Source: an uncultured Massilia sp.
GTDB lineage: Bacteria > Pseudomonadota > Gammaproteobacteria > Burkholderiales > Burkholderiaceae
DNA: 23,697 nucleotides
Reading direction: 5' to 3'
Assembly (NCBI GenBank): GCA_946886065.1
Contig: CAMPHU010000055.1
Span: 1-23,697 of the forward strand
Shown in pieces: positions 8,936 to 16,717 of this stretch. The translations under genes were made by a program, and so were the position numbers. Position 1 is the stretch's first letter. Each line of letters starts with the position of its first letter. Below the pieces are notes generated by a model, which saw only the letters and a program-made list of their open reading frames with translations, did no database searches and had not been told where the DNA came from.

Positions 8936-9943
8936 CTAGTTCTGGCGGGTCCAGACCACCTTGGTGCCGCCGCCGACGATCCCCGCACGGTTGATCAGGG
9001 ACTCGGCGTTCAATGCCGCCCGGTCGAGCCGGATCCGGCTCTGCACCAGGAAATACTTGCTCTCCACACTGACCGAGTCGGGAACCGTCTGGGTTCCCGG
9101 CTTCAGCTCGCTCTGAAACTGCGCGATATCGCGCCACGGCGCGCGCTTTCGCTTTTCGACGATCACATTCGCTTCCGACAGCGAATAGCCCGGCAACACC
9201 GCAGCCAGCACTTCGGCCGGCGCCGTATTCACGTTCACCGGCGTCGGCTCCGGCAGGACGATCACGAAGGGGCGCAGCTTCTGCAGCAGTTCCGGCGTAA
9301 AACCCTGCACGCTCATCAGGTCGTCCACCCGCAGCACCGGCGCCGGCATGCCGACGATGCCTTCCTGCGCAGGGCGCGGCGGGGTCGGGGTCGGCGTCGG
9401 ATTGCCTTCCTGCCCCTCCGCCGGCACCTCCGGCGGCGGCTGCCCCGCCGCCACCATCTGCGACACGCGCGGCGCCAGCCTCCCGTCCATGCGCAGGTTG
9501 TTCAGCAGGCGGTTGAAGATGAGCAGCTGGTCGGGATCGGGGATGCCGTTCTTGGCCAGGTTGGTAAGATTGTAACGCGAGGTGGCGTCAATAATGTTCC
9601 CCGACAGCGAAGCTTCGAAATTTTCGCCCTCGATGCGCTCGCGGTCGACGAACTGGTCGAGCCGGGTCTCGGCCAGCGGGGTGGCCCAGGGCTGGTCGAG
9701 CGCGGTATAGCTCACCGTGTAGTTGCTCTGGCGCAGCAGGACACTCAGCCACTCGAGGGCGCCGCGCTGGATCCACTTGGTCTGCAGCTGCAAGCGCTGG
9801 TTTTCCATCGAGCGCACCTGGACCTGCTGCTGCCAGAACAGGCTGGCGACGATGGAGACGGCCAGGGTGGTCAGGAGCAGCGCGGTGACGACCGCGACGC
9901 CGCGCTGGCGCCGCATCGCCGGACGGCGGGCCGGGCGGCGCAT
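8936..9943 (-). CDS. gspK: Type II secretion minor pseudopilin GspK
   Basis: GspK caps the tip of the pseudopilus together with GspI and GspJ. The 335-residue protein has a prepilin-type leader ending at Gly15 followed by a hydrophobic helix ('VAVVTALLLTTLAVSIVASLFW'); the usual Glu at +5 is absent, as is normal for GspK. The large globular domain contains 'DATSRYNLTNLA' and 'PTPVNVNTAPAEVL', hallmarks of the family. Residues 166-195 form a Pro/Thr/Gly/Glu-rich insert that looks disordered. The start at 9943 overlaps the gspJ stop by one base (TGATG). Met10 is an alternative start giving a shorter leader. Confidence 0.95.
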   Translation of the reverse strand: MRRPARRPAMRRQRGVAVVTALLLTTLAVSIVASLFWQQQVQVRSMENQRLQLQTKWIQRGALEWLSVLLRQSNYTVSYTALDQPWATPLAETRLDQFVDRERIEGENFEASLSGNIIDATSRYNLTNLAKNGIPDPDQLLIFNRLLNNLRMDGRLAPRVSQMVAAGQPPPEVPAEGQEGNPTPTPTPPRPAQEGIVGMPAPVLRVDDLMSVQGFTPELLQKLRPFVIVLPEPTPVNVNTAPAEVLAAVLPGYSLSEANVIVEKRKRAPWRDIAQFQSELKPGTQTVPDSVSVESKYFLVQSRIRLDRAALNAESLINRAGIVGGGTKVVWTRQN

Positions 9944-10599
9944 CAGGTGCCTCCCAGCAGGAAAGACTTGATCATGGGCGCGGCCAGGTTCTGCACGTTG
10001 AGCGCCACCAGCACGCCGGACGGCTCGTTCGATGCCCCGGCCGGCACCGGAATCGGCACCGGCTGCGCCAGCGGATTGCCGACCGCCAGGCCCGGTTCGG
10101 TGCGCCAGGCATTGTTGCGCCAGACCTGGATCTGCATGCCCAGCACGCCGTTCTGCAGCGCCACCGGCGGCGAATTCTGGGCCGGCGCATCCGAGGCGAT
10201 CGATTGCCACAGCTGGTCCAGCTCGAGCAGGTTGCGGGTGCCGGGCGATTCGCGGCGCAGCAGCTGGTTGCCGGAGATGCGGTAGGACACGACCTGCAGG
10301 CGCGAGGGCTCGTTCTCGACATACACCTTGCGCACCAGGGTCAGGCGGTCGGCATCCCATTGCAGGTAGGGCCGGCGGCCCAGCACGTCGCCCTCGGCCA
10401 GGTGCTCGCAGTCGCTCTGCATCTGGGCGAAGGCCAGCTGCATGCCGCGCGTGGTTTCCATCTGCTCGGTCAGGATGATGCGCCCGCGCACGATGCCGTC
10501 CAGCCCGCGCCAGCCGAGCACGGCCACGATGGCCAGGATCGAGATCGCGACCAGGAGTTCGACCAGGGTAAAGCCTGCGCGGCGCTCGAGTCGGCGCAT
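9943..10599 (-). CDS. gspJ: Type II secretion minor pseudopilin GspJ
   Basis: GspJ is part of the pseudopilus tip complex (I-J-K). The 218-residue product has a short basic leader and the prepilin peptidase site AG/FTLVELLVA, with Glu at +5 of the mature protein, then a hydrophobic helix. The 'GWRGLDG' sequence soon after the helix and 'LTLVRKVYV' further on are typical of GspJ. The start ATG 10599 lies two bases after the gspI stop. The C-terminal part contains a proline-rich stretch ('AQPVPIPVPAG') before the end, within normal variation for the family. Confidence 0.94.
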   Translation of the reverse strand: MRRLERRAGFTLVELLVAISILAIVAVLGWRGLDGIVRGRIILTEQMETTRGMQLAFAQMQSDCEHLAEGDVLGRRPYLQWDADRLTLVRKVYVENEPSRLQVVSYRISGNQLLRRESPGTRNLLELDQLWQSIASDAPAQNSPPVALQNGVLGMQIQVWRNNAWRTEPGLAVGNPLAQPVPIPVPAGASNEPSGVLVALNVQNLAAPMIKSFLLGGT

Positions 10600-10601
10600 G
10601 A

Positions 10602-10979
10602 TCAGGGCCTCCTCACCAGCTGGACCAGCTTGACGATGCGGCGGCCCGGCGCGTCGGCGTTGAATACCGAGACATCGACGCGGCGCAGGAGCGGGTTCGG
10701 CGTGGAGACCGCTTCTTCCTCGCAGATCAGGTTCAGGTCGCCCTGCGGGCAGGCAAAGCTGCGCCGGCCGATCTCGGGATATTCCTGGCCGATGCGGATC
10801 TGCACCAGGCGGTTCTCGGCCGACCAGGTGGCCATCATCGAGGCGCGCAGGTCGGCGCTGTTGGCGGTCAGGCTGCCGACGGCGCGCAGGCCGGCCGACA
10901 GCGCGGTGCCGACGATGACCAGCGCCACCAGCACTTCGAGCAGGGTGAATCCGCGTGAAAGACGTGGCCGCATGTTCAT
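10602..10979 (-). CDS. gspI: Type II secretion minor pseudopilin GspI
   Basis: GspI nucleates the pseudopilus tip with GspJ and GspK. The 125-residue product has the leader MNMRPRLSRG and the prepilin cleavage motif G/FTLLEVLVALVIVG. Its length matches the family. Two cysteines ('FACPQGDLNLICEEE') lie in the globular domain and may form a disulfide. The start ATG at 10979 overlaps the gspH stop by four bases; ATG 10973 (MRPRL) is an equally possible start two codons later. The next gene, gspJ, begins two bases after its stop. Confidence 0.93.
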   Translation of the reverse strand: MNMRPRLSRGFTLLEVLVALVIVGTALSAGLRAVGSLTANSADLRASMMATWSAENRLVQIRIGQEYPEIGRRSFACPQGDLNLICEEEAVSTPNPLLRRVDVSVFNADAPGRRIVKLVQLVRRP

Positions 10980-11482
10980 TCGACCGTGAAGTGGCCGACG
11001 CCGTCGGCGCGGATCGCGACCCGGTTGTCGTCCTTGGCCATGGTCAGCAGGAAGGGCTTGTCGACCGGCTCGCGGCCGAAGGTGATGCGCAGCACGCCGG
11101 TGGGGCCGCCGGTGGCGGCGGGTTCCAGCACCAGCTGCAGGGGTGCGTTCTTGAACGTGCGTTCGCGCAGCAGGTCGTCGCGGGTGACGGGTTCCCAGCC
11201 GGTGTCGTTGCGCACCACGAAGCGGTAGCGCTCGCCGCTGGCCTCGAAGGCCACCAGGCGGTTGCGCACGATGGCTTCGTCGCGCGCCAGCTGCAGCAGC
11301 AGCGCCAGGCGCTGGGCTTCCTGCTGCAGGTCCTGGCGCGGGCTGGGGATGGCGTTCAGCGAGGCCAGGCCCAGCGTGATGCCGATGATGACCAGCACGA
11401 CCAGCAGCTCCACCAGCGTGAAGCCGCGGCTTGGCAATCCGGCCGGCGCGCGCATGGCCTGTGGCGGTCGCTGGGCCGGCAT
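10976..11482 (-). CDS. gspH: Type II secretion minor pseudopilin GspH
   Basis: GspH is a minor pseudopilin thought to join the tip complex to the GspG shaft. The product is 168 residues from ATG 11482, with prepilin site RG/FTLVELLVVLVIIG and the 'LALLLQLARDEAIVRNRLVAFE' helix that characterises GspH (the LARSEAI-type motif). ATG 11455 would give a more usual 11-residue leader, and neither start has a strong ribosome site, so the true start is undecided. The stop overlaps the gspI start (ATGA). It begins nine bases after the gspG stop. Confidence 0.93.
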   Translation of the reverse strand: MPAQRPPQAMRAPAGLPSRGFTLVELLVVLVIIGITLGLASLNAIPSPRQDLQQEAQRLALLLQLARDEAIVRNRLVAFEASGERYRFVVRNDTGWEPVTRDDLLRERTFKNAPLQLVLEPAATGGPTGVLRITFGREPVDKPFLLTMAKDDNRVAIRADGVGHFTVE

Positions 11483-11491
11483 GGAAAGGTT

Positions 11492-11941
11492 TTATTCCCA
11501 GGAACCGACGTCGGCATCCTCGCCGGTGCCGCCCGGCTGGCCGTCCGCGCCCAGCGAGTACACGTCGATCTCGCCATGCAGGCCAGGCGACAGGTACTGG
11601 TAGGCATTGCCCCACGGGTCCTTCGGCAGCTTCTCGATGTAGCCGCCGGCCTTCCAGCCGTTGGCGGCCGGGCCCGAGGTCGGCTTGGCGATCAGGGCGT
11701 TCAGGCCCTGCTCGGTGGTCGGGTAGCGCTGGTTGTCCAGCTTGTAGAGCTTGAGCGCCTGCATCATGGTGGCGATGTCGACCTTGGCGGCGGTCACGCG
11801 CGACTCGCCGGTGCGGCCCAGCAGCTTGGGCACGACCAGGGCGCCGAGGATGCCGATGATGACCACGACGACCATGATCTCGACCAGGGTAAAGCCGCGT
11901 TGGAGGCCGCGGCGCTGCTTGCCTTGCATGTCAATGTGCAT
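11492..11941 (-). CDS. gspG: Type II secretion major pseudopilin GspG
   Basis: GspG is the main building block of the T2SS pseudopilus. The product has leader MHIDMQGKQRRGLQRG, then the cleavage site and N-terminal helix FTLVEIMVVVVIIGILGAL, one of the best conserved sequences of this family. 'DNQRYPTTEQGLNALI' and the C-terminal 'YSLGADGQPGGTGEDADVGSW' match GspG; the latter forms its calcium site. Length is 149 residues from ATG 11941, or 145 from ATG 11929; neither has a clear ribosome site. A GTG at 12001 would add an implausible hydrophobic extension. This is the first gene of the operon, which is unusual because gspC or gspD commonly leads. Confidence 0.95.
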   Translation of the reverse strand: MHIDMQGKQRRGLQRGFTLVEIMVVVVIIGILGALVVPKLLGRTGESRVTAAKVDIATMMQALKLYKLDNQRYPTTEQGLNALIAKPTSGPAANGWKAGGYIEKLPKDPWGNAYQYLSPGLHGEIDVYSLGADGQPGGTGEDADVGSWE

Positions 11942-11978
11942 AAATGGTCTATGTGCTGTAAATCGTTGGAAGCAGGCC

Positions 11979-11984
11979 AGTATA
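11979..11984 (-). promoter_or_regulatory. Candidate -10 box for the gsp operon
   Basis: On the minus strand, TATACT lies at 11984-11979, which would place the transcription start about 30 bases before the gspG ATG. No good -35 box is found 16-18 bases upstream, so activation by another factor or another promoter is possible. The 153-base gap between moeB and gspG (11942-12094) holds nothing else I can name. Confidence 0.3.
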
Positions 11985-12094
11985 AGCCCGAAAGGTGGCA
12001 CGCTAGCTTAGATCGGACTTACTGTTCCCGGAATAGCAATCAAAGGAGCAATTGTAAGACAGCTTGGCCGGCACTGTATCGGTAAATCGTGCGC

Positions 12095-12847
12095 TCAGGC
12101 ATGAGTCGAACAGACTGGGCAATTCGGATCATGCGCGACCGCGATGCTGGTCCATTCCATGGCCCGCCCCTCGAGCAGCAGCAGGCGCCCGGCGAGCGGC
12201 TGGCCGATGCCGGCCACGATCTTCATGGCCTCGGCCGCCTGCATGGCGCCGACCACCCCGACCAGGGGTGCGAACACCCCCATGGTGCTGCAGGCCACGT
12301 CCTCGTACGCGCTGCCCTCGGGGAACAGGCAGGCATAGCAGGGCGCGCCCGGGCGGCGCGGGTCGAACACGGAGAGCTGGCCGTCGAAGCGGATCACGGC
12401 GCCGGACACCAGCGGCACACCGGCGGCCACGCAGGCGCGGTTGACGGCGTGGCGGGTGGCGAAGTTATCGCTGCAGTCCAGTACGACCGTGGCGGAGCCA
12501 GCAAGTTCCCGCAGGCGCTCGGGACCGGCGCGTTCGCGCAGGGCGGTGACGGCGATCTCCGGGTTGATGGCGAGCAGGGCTTCGCGGCCGGACTCGGCCT
12601 TGGGCTGGCCGATGCGGGCGGTGGTGTGCATGACCTGGCGCTGCAGGTTGGTCAGGTCGACCTCGTCGTCGTCGACCAGGGTGATGCGGCCGATGCCGCT
12701 TGATGCCAGGTAGAGCGCCGCGGGGGAACCCAGGCCGCCGGCGCCGATCACGACCGCGTGGGCCTGCAGCAGCTTTTCCTGGCCTTCGATGCCGATTTCG
12801 TCGAGCAGGATATGGCGGGAGTAGCGCAGGAGTTGGGTGTCGTTCAT
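12095..12847 (-). CDS. moeB: MoeB/ThiF-family adenylyltransferase
   Basis: E1-like enzymes of this family adenylate the C-terminal glycine of a small sulfur-carrier protein (MoaD or ThiS) for molybdopterin or thiamine synthesis. The 250-residue product has the ATP-binding GAGGLGSP (35-42), the 'DDDEVDLTNLQRQ' segment with Arg70, DCSDN (124-128), zinc-binding CYAC (170-173) and CPVC (243-246), and Cys186 in 'DVACSTMGVFAPLVG', the position of the active cysteine. All key residues are present. No moaD, moeA, thiS or thiG lies in the window, so context does not decide between MoeB and ThiF roles. The start ATG has no obvious ribosome site, and a palindromic repeat sits 33 bases upstream. The stop is 153 bases from gspG. 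Confidence 0.88.
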   Translation of the reverse strand: MNDTQLLRYSRHILLDEIGIEGQEKLLQAHAVVIGAGGLGSPAALYLASSGIGRITLVDDDEVDLTNLQRQVMHTTARIGQPKAESGREALLAINPEIAVTALRERAGPERLRELAGSATVVLDCSDNFATRHAVNRACVAAGVPLVSGAVIRFDGQLSVFDPRRPGAPCYACLFPEGSAYEDVACSTMGVFAPLVGVVGAMQAAEAMKIVAGIGQPLAGRLLLLEGRAMEWTSIAVAHDPNCPVCSTHA

Positions 12848-12879
12848 GGTGCTGTTGGGGTGGTCGGTGTGCTGCGTAA

Positions 12880-12909
12880 ACTTGGATCCCCGCCTCCGCG
12901 GGGATGACG
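12880..12909. repeat. Palindromic repeat copy A (30 bp unit)
   Basis: The unit begins ACTTGGATCCCC and ends GCGGGGATGACG. Its core, TCCCCGC-CTCC-GCGGGGA, folds into a 7-pair hairpin. It differs from copy C at 19711-19740 by two bases and lies in the space between ctp and moeB, just upstream of the moeB start. It is a noncoding interspersed repeat rather than part of a gene. Confidence 0.8.
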
Positions 12910-12962
12910 GTCTTGAGGGCGCGGGCTGACGATAGCGTATCAGTCGGCCTGCTCCGTTAGCA

Positions 12963-13006
12963 CGTCATCCCCGGACTTGGCGTCCCCCTTGGCGGGGACG
13001 CCAAGT
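12963..13006. repeat. Remodelled inverted copy B with a perfect 13-bp hairpin
   Basis: The left part, CGTCATCCCCG (12963-12973), is the inverted end of the same 30-bp unit. It runs directly into a perfect hairpin: 12975-12987 (ACTTGGCGTCCCC) pairs with 12994-13006 (GGGGACGCCAAGT) around a six-base loop. Copies A and B face each other across 53 bases, the same architecture as copies C and D. The hairpin starts 24 bases after the ctp stop and could act as its terminator, though no U-tract follows. Confidence 0.75.
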
Positions 13007-13029
13007 TGCCTTAGCTTCGCGCAGCGCAC

Positions 13030-14505
13030 TTATTTCTTGGCAGGCGCCTTGATCTCCGGCGGCTTGTGCTCCGCCCCCGGCAGCGGCTGCGGCGCCGGCT
13101 TGTTCCGGTTGTCCTCGGTCTTGGCCAGCTGCACCGGCAGCCCCTTGAAGTGGTTGATCGCCTGGGCCAGCTGGAAGTCGTCCTTGCTGCCGAACTCGAG
13201 CGGCTTGCGGTCCTTCAGCAGGGCCAGGGCGCGCTTCTGCTGCTCCAGGCTGTCGTTCACGGCCGCCTTGGCGGCGGCGCCCTTCTTCTCGTTCTCGGCC
13301 ACCAGGTGGCGCTGAAGGTCCGCCTCGCGCACCCGCAAGGCGTTCAGCATGTCGCCCTCGGCGGTCTCGTGCACGCGCAGGTCGGGCACGATGCCGGTCG
13401 CCTGGATCGGGCGGCCCTTGGGCGTGTAGTAGCGCGCCGTGGTCAGCTTGATCGCGGTGTCGGCCGACAGCTGGCGCAGGGTCTGCACCGAGCCCTTGCC
13501 GAAGGTCTGGCTGCCCATCACGATGGCGCGCTGGTAGTCCTGCAGGGCGCCGGCCACGATCTCGGAAGCCGAGGCCGAACCGCCGTTCACCAGCACCACC
13601 ATCGGCACCGTCTTGAGCGCGGCCGGCAGGCCGGCCAGCGGGTCGCCGCGCTGGGCATAGAATTCGCGCCGGCCGTAATACGCCGTGTTGGAATCGGGCA
13701 GCTGGCCCTTGGTCGAGACGATCACCTGGTCCGGCTTGGGCAGGAAGGCCGCCGACACGCCGATCGCGCCCGGCAGCAGGCCGCCCGGGTCGTTGCGCAG
13801 GTCCAGCACCAGGCCCTTGATGTCCGGGTTCCCGGCGTACAAGGCCTTGGTCTTCTTGGCCAGCTCTTCCAGGGTGTTTTCCTGGAACTGGCTCACGCGC
13901 ACCCAGGCATAACCGGGCTCGACCAGCTTGGCCTTGACGCTCTGGACATTGATCTGCTCGCGGGTGACCGGCACCACCCAGGGCTGGTCCTCGCCGGGGC
14001 GGGCGATGGTGAGCGTGACCTTGCTGCCGGCCTTGCCGCGCATGCGCTTGATCGCCTCGTCGACGTTCATGTTGCGCACCGGGACGTTGTCGATGCGGGT
14101 GATCAGGTCGCCCGCCTTGATGCCGGCCTTGTGCGCCGGGGTGTCCTCGATCGGGGACACGATCTTGATGTAGCCGTCCTCGCTGGCGATCTCGACGCCG
14201 ACCCCGACGAACTTGCCCTGCACGCTTTCGCGCATCTCGCGGAAGGATTTCTGGTCGAGGTAGACCGAGTGCGGGTCGAGCGAGGAGACCATGCCGCCGA
14301 TGGCCTCGGACAGCAGCTTCTTGTCCTGGACCGGCTCGACGTAGTCGGTCTTGATCAGGCCGTAGACGTCGGCCAACTGGCGCAGCTCGTCCAGCGGCAG
14401 CGGCGCACCGTTCTTTTGCGCATAGGCCGAGAACTGGAAGGAAGCGGCGACGCCGGCCACCATGCCCAGTCCGATCAGCCCGAAATTCTTAGCTCTCTTG
14501 CCCAT
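13030..14505 (-). CDS. ctpA: Carboxy-terminal processing protease (S41 family)
   Basis: CtpA-type S41 peptidases cut periplasmic proteins near their C-termini, including cell-wall hydrolases in several Proteobacteria. The 491-residue product has a signal peptide or anchor (about 8-29), a PDZ domain (about 95-165, with 'GVGVEIASEDGYIKIVSPI' and 'DTPAHKAGIKAGD') and the peptidase domain. The catalytic Ser is Ser312 in NGGSASASE, paired with Lys337 in TFGKG, at the usual 25-residue spacing. A charged, proline-rich C-terminal extension (about 400-491) ends in 'PPEIKAPAKK'. The start lies eight bases after the envC stop, so protease and amidase activator are co-expressed, which suggests a shared role in peptidoglycan remodelling. 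Confidence 0.95.
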   Translation of the reverse strand: MGKRAKNFGLIGLGMVAGVAASFQFSAYAQKNGAPLPLDELRQLADVYGLIKTDYVEPVQDKKLLSEAIGGMVSSLDPHSVYLDQKSFREMRESVQGKFVGVGVEIASEDGYIKIVSPIEDTPAHKAGIKAGDLITRIDNVPVRNMNVDEAIKRMRGKAGSKVTLTIARPGEDQPWVVPVTREQINVQSVKAKLVEPGYAWVRVSQFQENTLEELAKKTKALYAGNPDIKGLVLDLRNDPGGLLPGAIGVSAAFLPKPDQVIVSTKGQLPDSNTAYYGRREFYAQRGDPLAGLPAALKTVPMVVLVNGGSASASEIVAGALQDYQRAIVMGSQTFGKGSVQTLRQLSADTAIKLTTARYYTPKGRPIQATGIVPDLRVHETAEGDMLNALRVREADLQRHLVAENEKKGAAAKAAVNDSLEQQKRALALLKDRKPLEFGSKDDFQLAQAINHFKGLPVQLAKTEDNRNKPAPQPLPGAEHKPPEIKAPAKK

Positions 14506-14513
14506 GTTTGCCC

Positions 14514-15941
14514 CTAGAATTTGACCCAGCTTGCCGGATCGAAGGCCTTGCCGCGATGCCTGAGCTCAAAGTATAGCCCCGATTCCTCGTTACCGCCGGT
14601 ATTGCCCGCGCTCGCGATGGCTTCGCCCGGACGCACCATGTCGCCCGCGCGTTTCAGGAGGGATTGGTTGTTCCCGTAGATCGACAGGTACTCGCCGCCG
14701 TGGTCGATGATGATCAGGTTGCCGAAGCCGCGCATCCAGTCGGAATACACGACCCGGCCCTGCGCCACGGCGCGCACTTCGGCGCCTTCGGCGGCCTTGA
14801 TGAACATGCCCTTCCAGGTCGGCCCTTCGCCGCGGCGCGAGCCGAAGCGCGCCGCCACGCTGCCGCTGACCGGCGCGCCCAGGCGGCCGCGCAGCGAGGC
14901 GAAGGCGCCGGCGGGAGCGGCCGGGGCCAGGGTGACTTCGGGCGGCGGCGGCGTGGACGGCCTGGTTTCCGCCGGCTTGGGCTGCTCGGCCACTTTCGGA
15001 GGCTCCGGCTCGGGTTCCGGTTTCATGCCCGGCTTTGCATTCTCGCGTGCGAGCCGTTCGCGCTCGGCCTTCTCGGCCGCGGCCTTGGCGCGCGCCAGGG
15101 CCCGCGCCTTCTCTTCGGCTTCGGCTTTCGCCCTGGCGGCGGCCAGCGCGGCCTGGCGCCGCTGCTCGGCCTCGGCCTGCTCGCGGATCAGGCGGCTCAG
15201 CCGGTCGACCAGGCCGCTCATGCGCTGCTCGTCGCGCTGCAGGCGGTCGGCCTGCTTGCGCTGGTCGGCCAGGCGGCTCGACAGGTTCTGCAGCAGCGCC
15301 GCGCGACGCGCCTTTTCCTTTTCCAGCCGGTCTTTCTGGTCGCGCTGCTCTTGCGCGATTTCTTCCAGCTCCAGCTTGGCGTTCTCGACCTTGTCGAGGT
15401 TGGCCTCGACCCGGGCCAGGTTGGCGCGCAGCGAAGCCAGCAGGCGCGCCTGGGCCTGGGACACATAGCCCATCAGCTGCAGGTCGCGCGCGATGCGGTT
15501 CGGATTGTCGCCGGACAGCAGCAGCTTGATCCGGTCTTCGTTGCCAGCCACGTAATGCTCGCGCAGCAGCCTGGACAATTGTTTCTTTTGAACAACAATT
15601 GTCTGGGCGAGGCGTTCCTGCTCGGCCGCGATGTCTTCCAGGCGCGTATTGGTCTCGACCTGTTCCGTCGCCAGGTCGCGCAGGGCGCGGTTGGCGTCCG
15701 AGATGGCGTCTTCCGACTCCGCCAGCGTGTCGGCGGCGTCTTCCCGCGCATCCTCGGTACGGCTGATCTCGCGCTTGATCGCCTCGAGCTTCTGCTTGAT
15801 GCCGGCGCGCTGCTTCTCCGCGGCCGCCTTCTGGCGGCTGCGTTCGGTCTGGCGCTGGGCCAGGGCGTCGGGAGAGAGTGCGGCGCCCAGGAGCGCGCAA
15901 AGGAGCGCGCTCCCGAGGAACTTCGTGATTGGCAAACGCAA
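14514..15941 (-). CDS. envC: EnvC-like murein hydrolase activator (degenerate M23/LytM, TTG start)
   Basis: EnvC proteins activate N-acetylmuramoyl-L-alanine amidases at the division site. The 475-residue product has a signal peptide (about 1-28, ending DALA), a long coiled coil (about 30-260), an Ala/Glu/Lys- then Pro-rich linker (about 260-345) and a LytM domain (last 120 residues). The zinc ligands of active M23 enzymes are missing: 'WKGMF' replaces the HxG-type site, 'YLSIYGN' the YAHL site, and 'GLYFELR' the HxH site. It is therefore an activator rather than an endopeptidase. The start is TTG; 15935 has better spacing from TAAGG than 15941. It is four bases downstream of gpmA and just upstream of ctpA. 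The E. coli envC gene has the same phosphoglycerate mutase neighbour position. Confidence 0.9.
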   Translation of the reverse strand: MRLPITKFLGSALLCALLGAALSPDALAQRQTERSRQKAAAEKQRAGIKQKLEAIKREISRTEDAREDAADTLAESEDAISDANRALRDLATEQVETNTRLEDIAAEQERLAQTIVVQKKQLSRLLREHYVAGNEDRIKLLLSGDNPNRIARDLQLMGYVSQAQARLLASLRANLARVEANLDKVENAKLELEEIAQEQRDQKDRLEKEKARRAALLQNLSSRLADQRKQADRLQRDEQRMSGLVDRLSRLIREQAEAEQRRQAALAAARAKAEAEEKARALARAKAAAEKAERERLARENAKPGMKPEPEPEPPKVAEQPKPAETRPSTPPPPEVTLAPAAPAGAFASLRGRLGAPVSGSVAARFGSRRGEGPTWKGMFIKAAEGAEVRAVAQGRVVYSDWMRGFGNLIIIDHGGEYLSIYGNNQSLLKRAGDMVRPGEAIASAGNTGGNEESGLYFELRHRGKAFDPASWVKF

Positions 15942-15945
15942 GACC

Positions 15946-16692
15946 TTACTTCGCCTTCCCTTGGTTGGCCACGGCCGCCATGGCGGCGGCGATCGCTTCC
16001 TGGTTGCCCAGGTAGTAATGCTTGATCGGCTTCAGGTCGGCGTCCAGCTCGTACACCAGCGGCTGGCCGTTCGGAATGTTCAGGCCGACGATGTCGGTGT
16101 CGCTGATGTTGTCCAGCATCTTGATGATGGCGCGCAGGCTGTTGCCGTGGGCCGAGATCAGGATGTTCTTGCCGGCGCGGATCTGCGGGGCGATTTCCTC
16201 GTCCCAGGCCGGCATCACGCGCGCCACGGTGTCCTTCAGGCATTCGGTCAGCGGAATCTGGCCCTTGTCCAGGCCGGCGTAGCGCGGGTCGCCGAAGGAA
16301 GTGCGGTCGTCGCCCGCTTCCAGCGCCGGCGGCGGGGTGTCGTAGCTGCGGCGCCAGACCAGCACCTGCTCGTCGCCGAACTTGGCGGCGGTCTCGGCCT
16401 TGTCCAGGCCCTGCAGGGCGCCGTAGTGGCGCTCGTTCAGGCGCCAGTCGTTCTTGATCGGCAGGTACATCATGTCCATCTCGTCCAGCGCCAGCCACAG
16501 GGTGCGGATGGCGCGCTTGAGCACCGAGGTGTAGGCGACGTCGAACGTGAAGCCGGCTTCCTTGAGGACGCGTCCGGCGGATTTCGCTTCGGCAACGCCT
16601 TTCTCGGTCAGGTCGACGTCGGTCCAGCCGGTAAAGCGGTTTTCCAGGTTCCAGGTGGATTCGCCATGGCGCATGAATACGATTTTGTACAT
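15946..16692 (-). CDS. gpmA: 2,3-bisphosphoglycerate-dependent phosphoglycerate mutase
   Basis: This glycolytic enzyme interconverts 3- and 2-phosphoglycerate in the cytoplasm using a phospho-histidine. The 248-residue product has the family signature '[11 protein letters not shown]', with phospho-acceptor His9, Arg60, Glu87 ('[12 protein letters not shown]') and second histidine His182 ('SAHGNSLRA'). Length and residues match GpmA (dPGM), not the unrelated manganese-dependent GpmM/GpmI. It is the first gene of a gpmA-envC-ctpA unit, and envC starts four bases after its stop. The start ATG 16692 is preceded by a weak GAAGA site. It is divergent from the yibN-like gene across an 88-base promoter region. 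Confidence 0.97.
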   Translation of the reverse strand: MYKIVFMRHGESTWNLENRFTGWTDVDLTEKGVAEAKSAGRVLKEAGFTFDVAYTSVLKRAIRTLWLALDEMDMMYLPIKNDWRLNERHYGALQGLDKAETAAKFGDEQVLVWRRSYDTPPPALEAGDDRTSFGDPRYAGLDKGQIPLTECLKDTVARVMPAWDEEIAPQIRAGKNILISAHGNSLRAIIKMLDNISDTDIVGLNIPNGQPLVYELDADLKPIKHYYLGNQEAIAAAMAAVANQGKAK

Positions 16693-16717
16693 AAGCTGAT
16701 CTTCAAAAAAAGAGTGG

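Noticed and set aside
12001..12001. GTG at 12001 as the gspG start.
   Set aside because: It would add a hydrophobic, cysteine-containing N-terminus before the prepilin leader, unlike any GspG leader; ATG 11941 or 11929 is normal.
14514..15941. The LytM domain as an active peptidoglycan endopeptidase.
   Set aside because: Histidine ligands of the zinc site are missing in all three motifs, matching EnvC-type activators.
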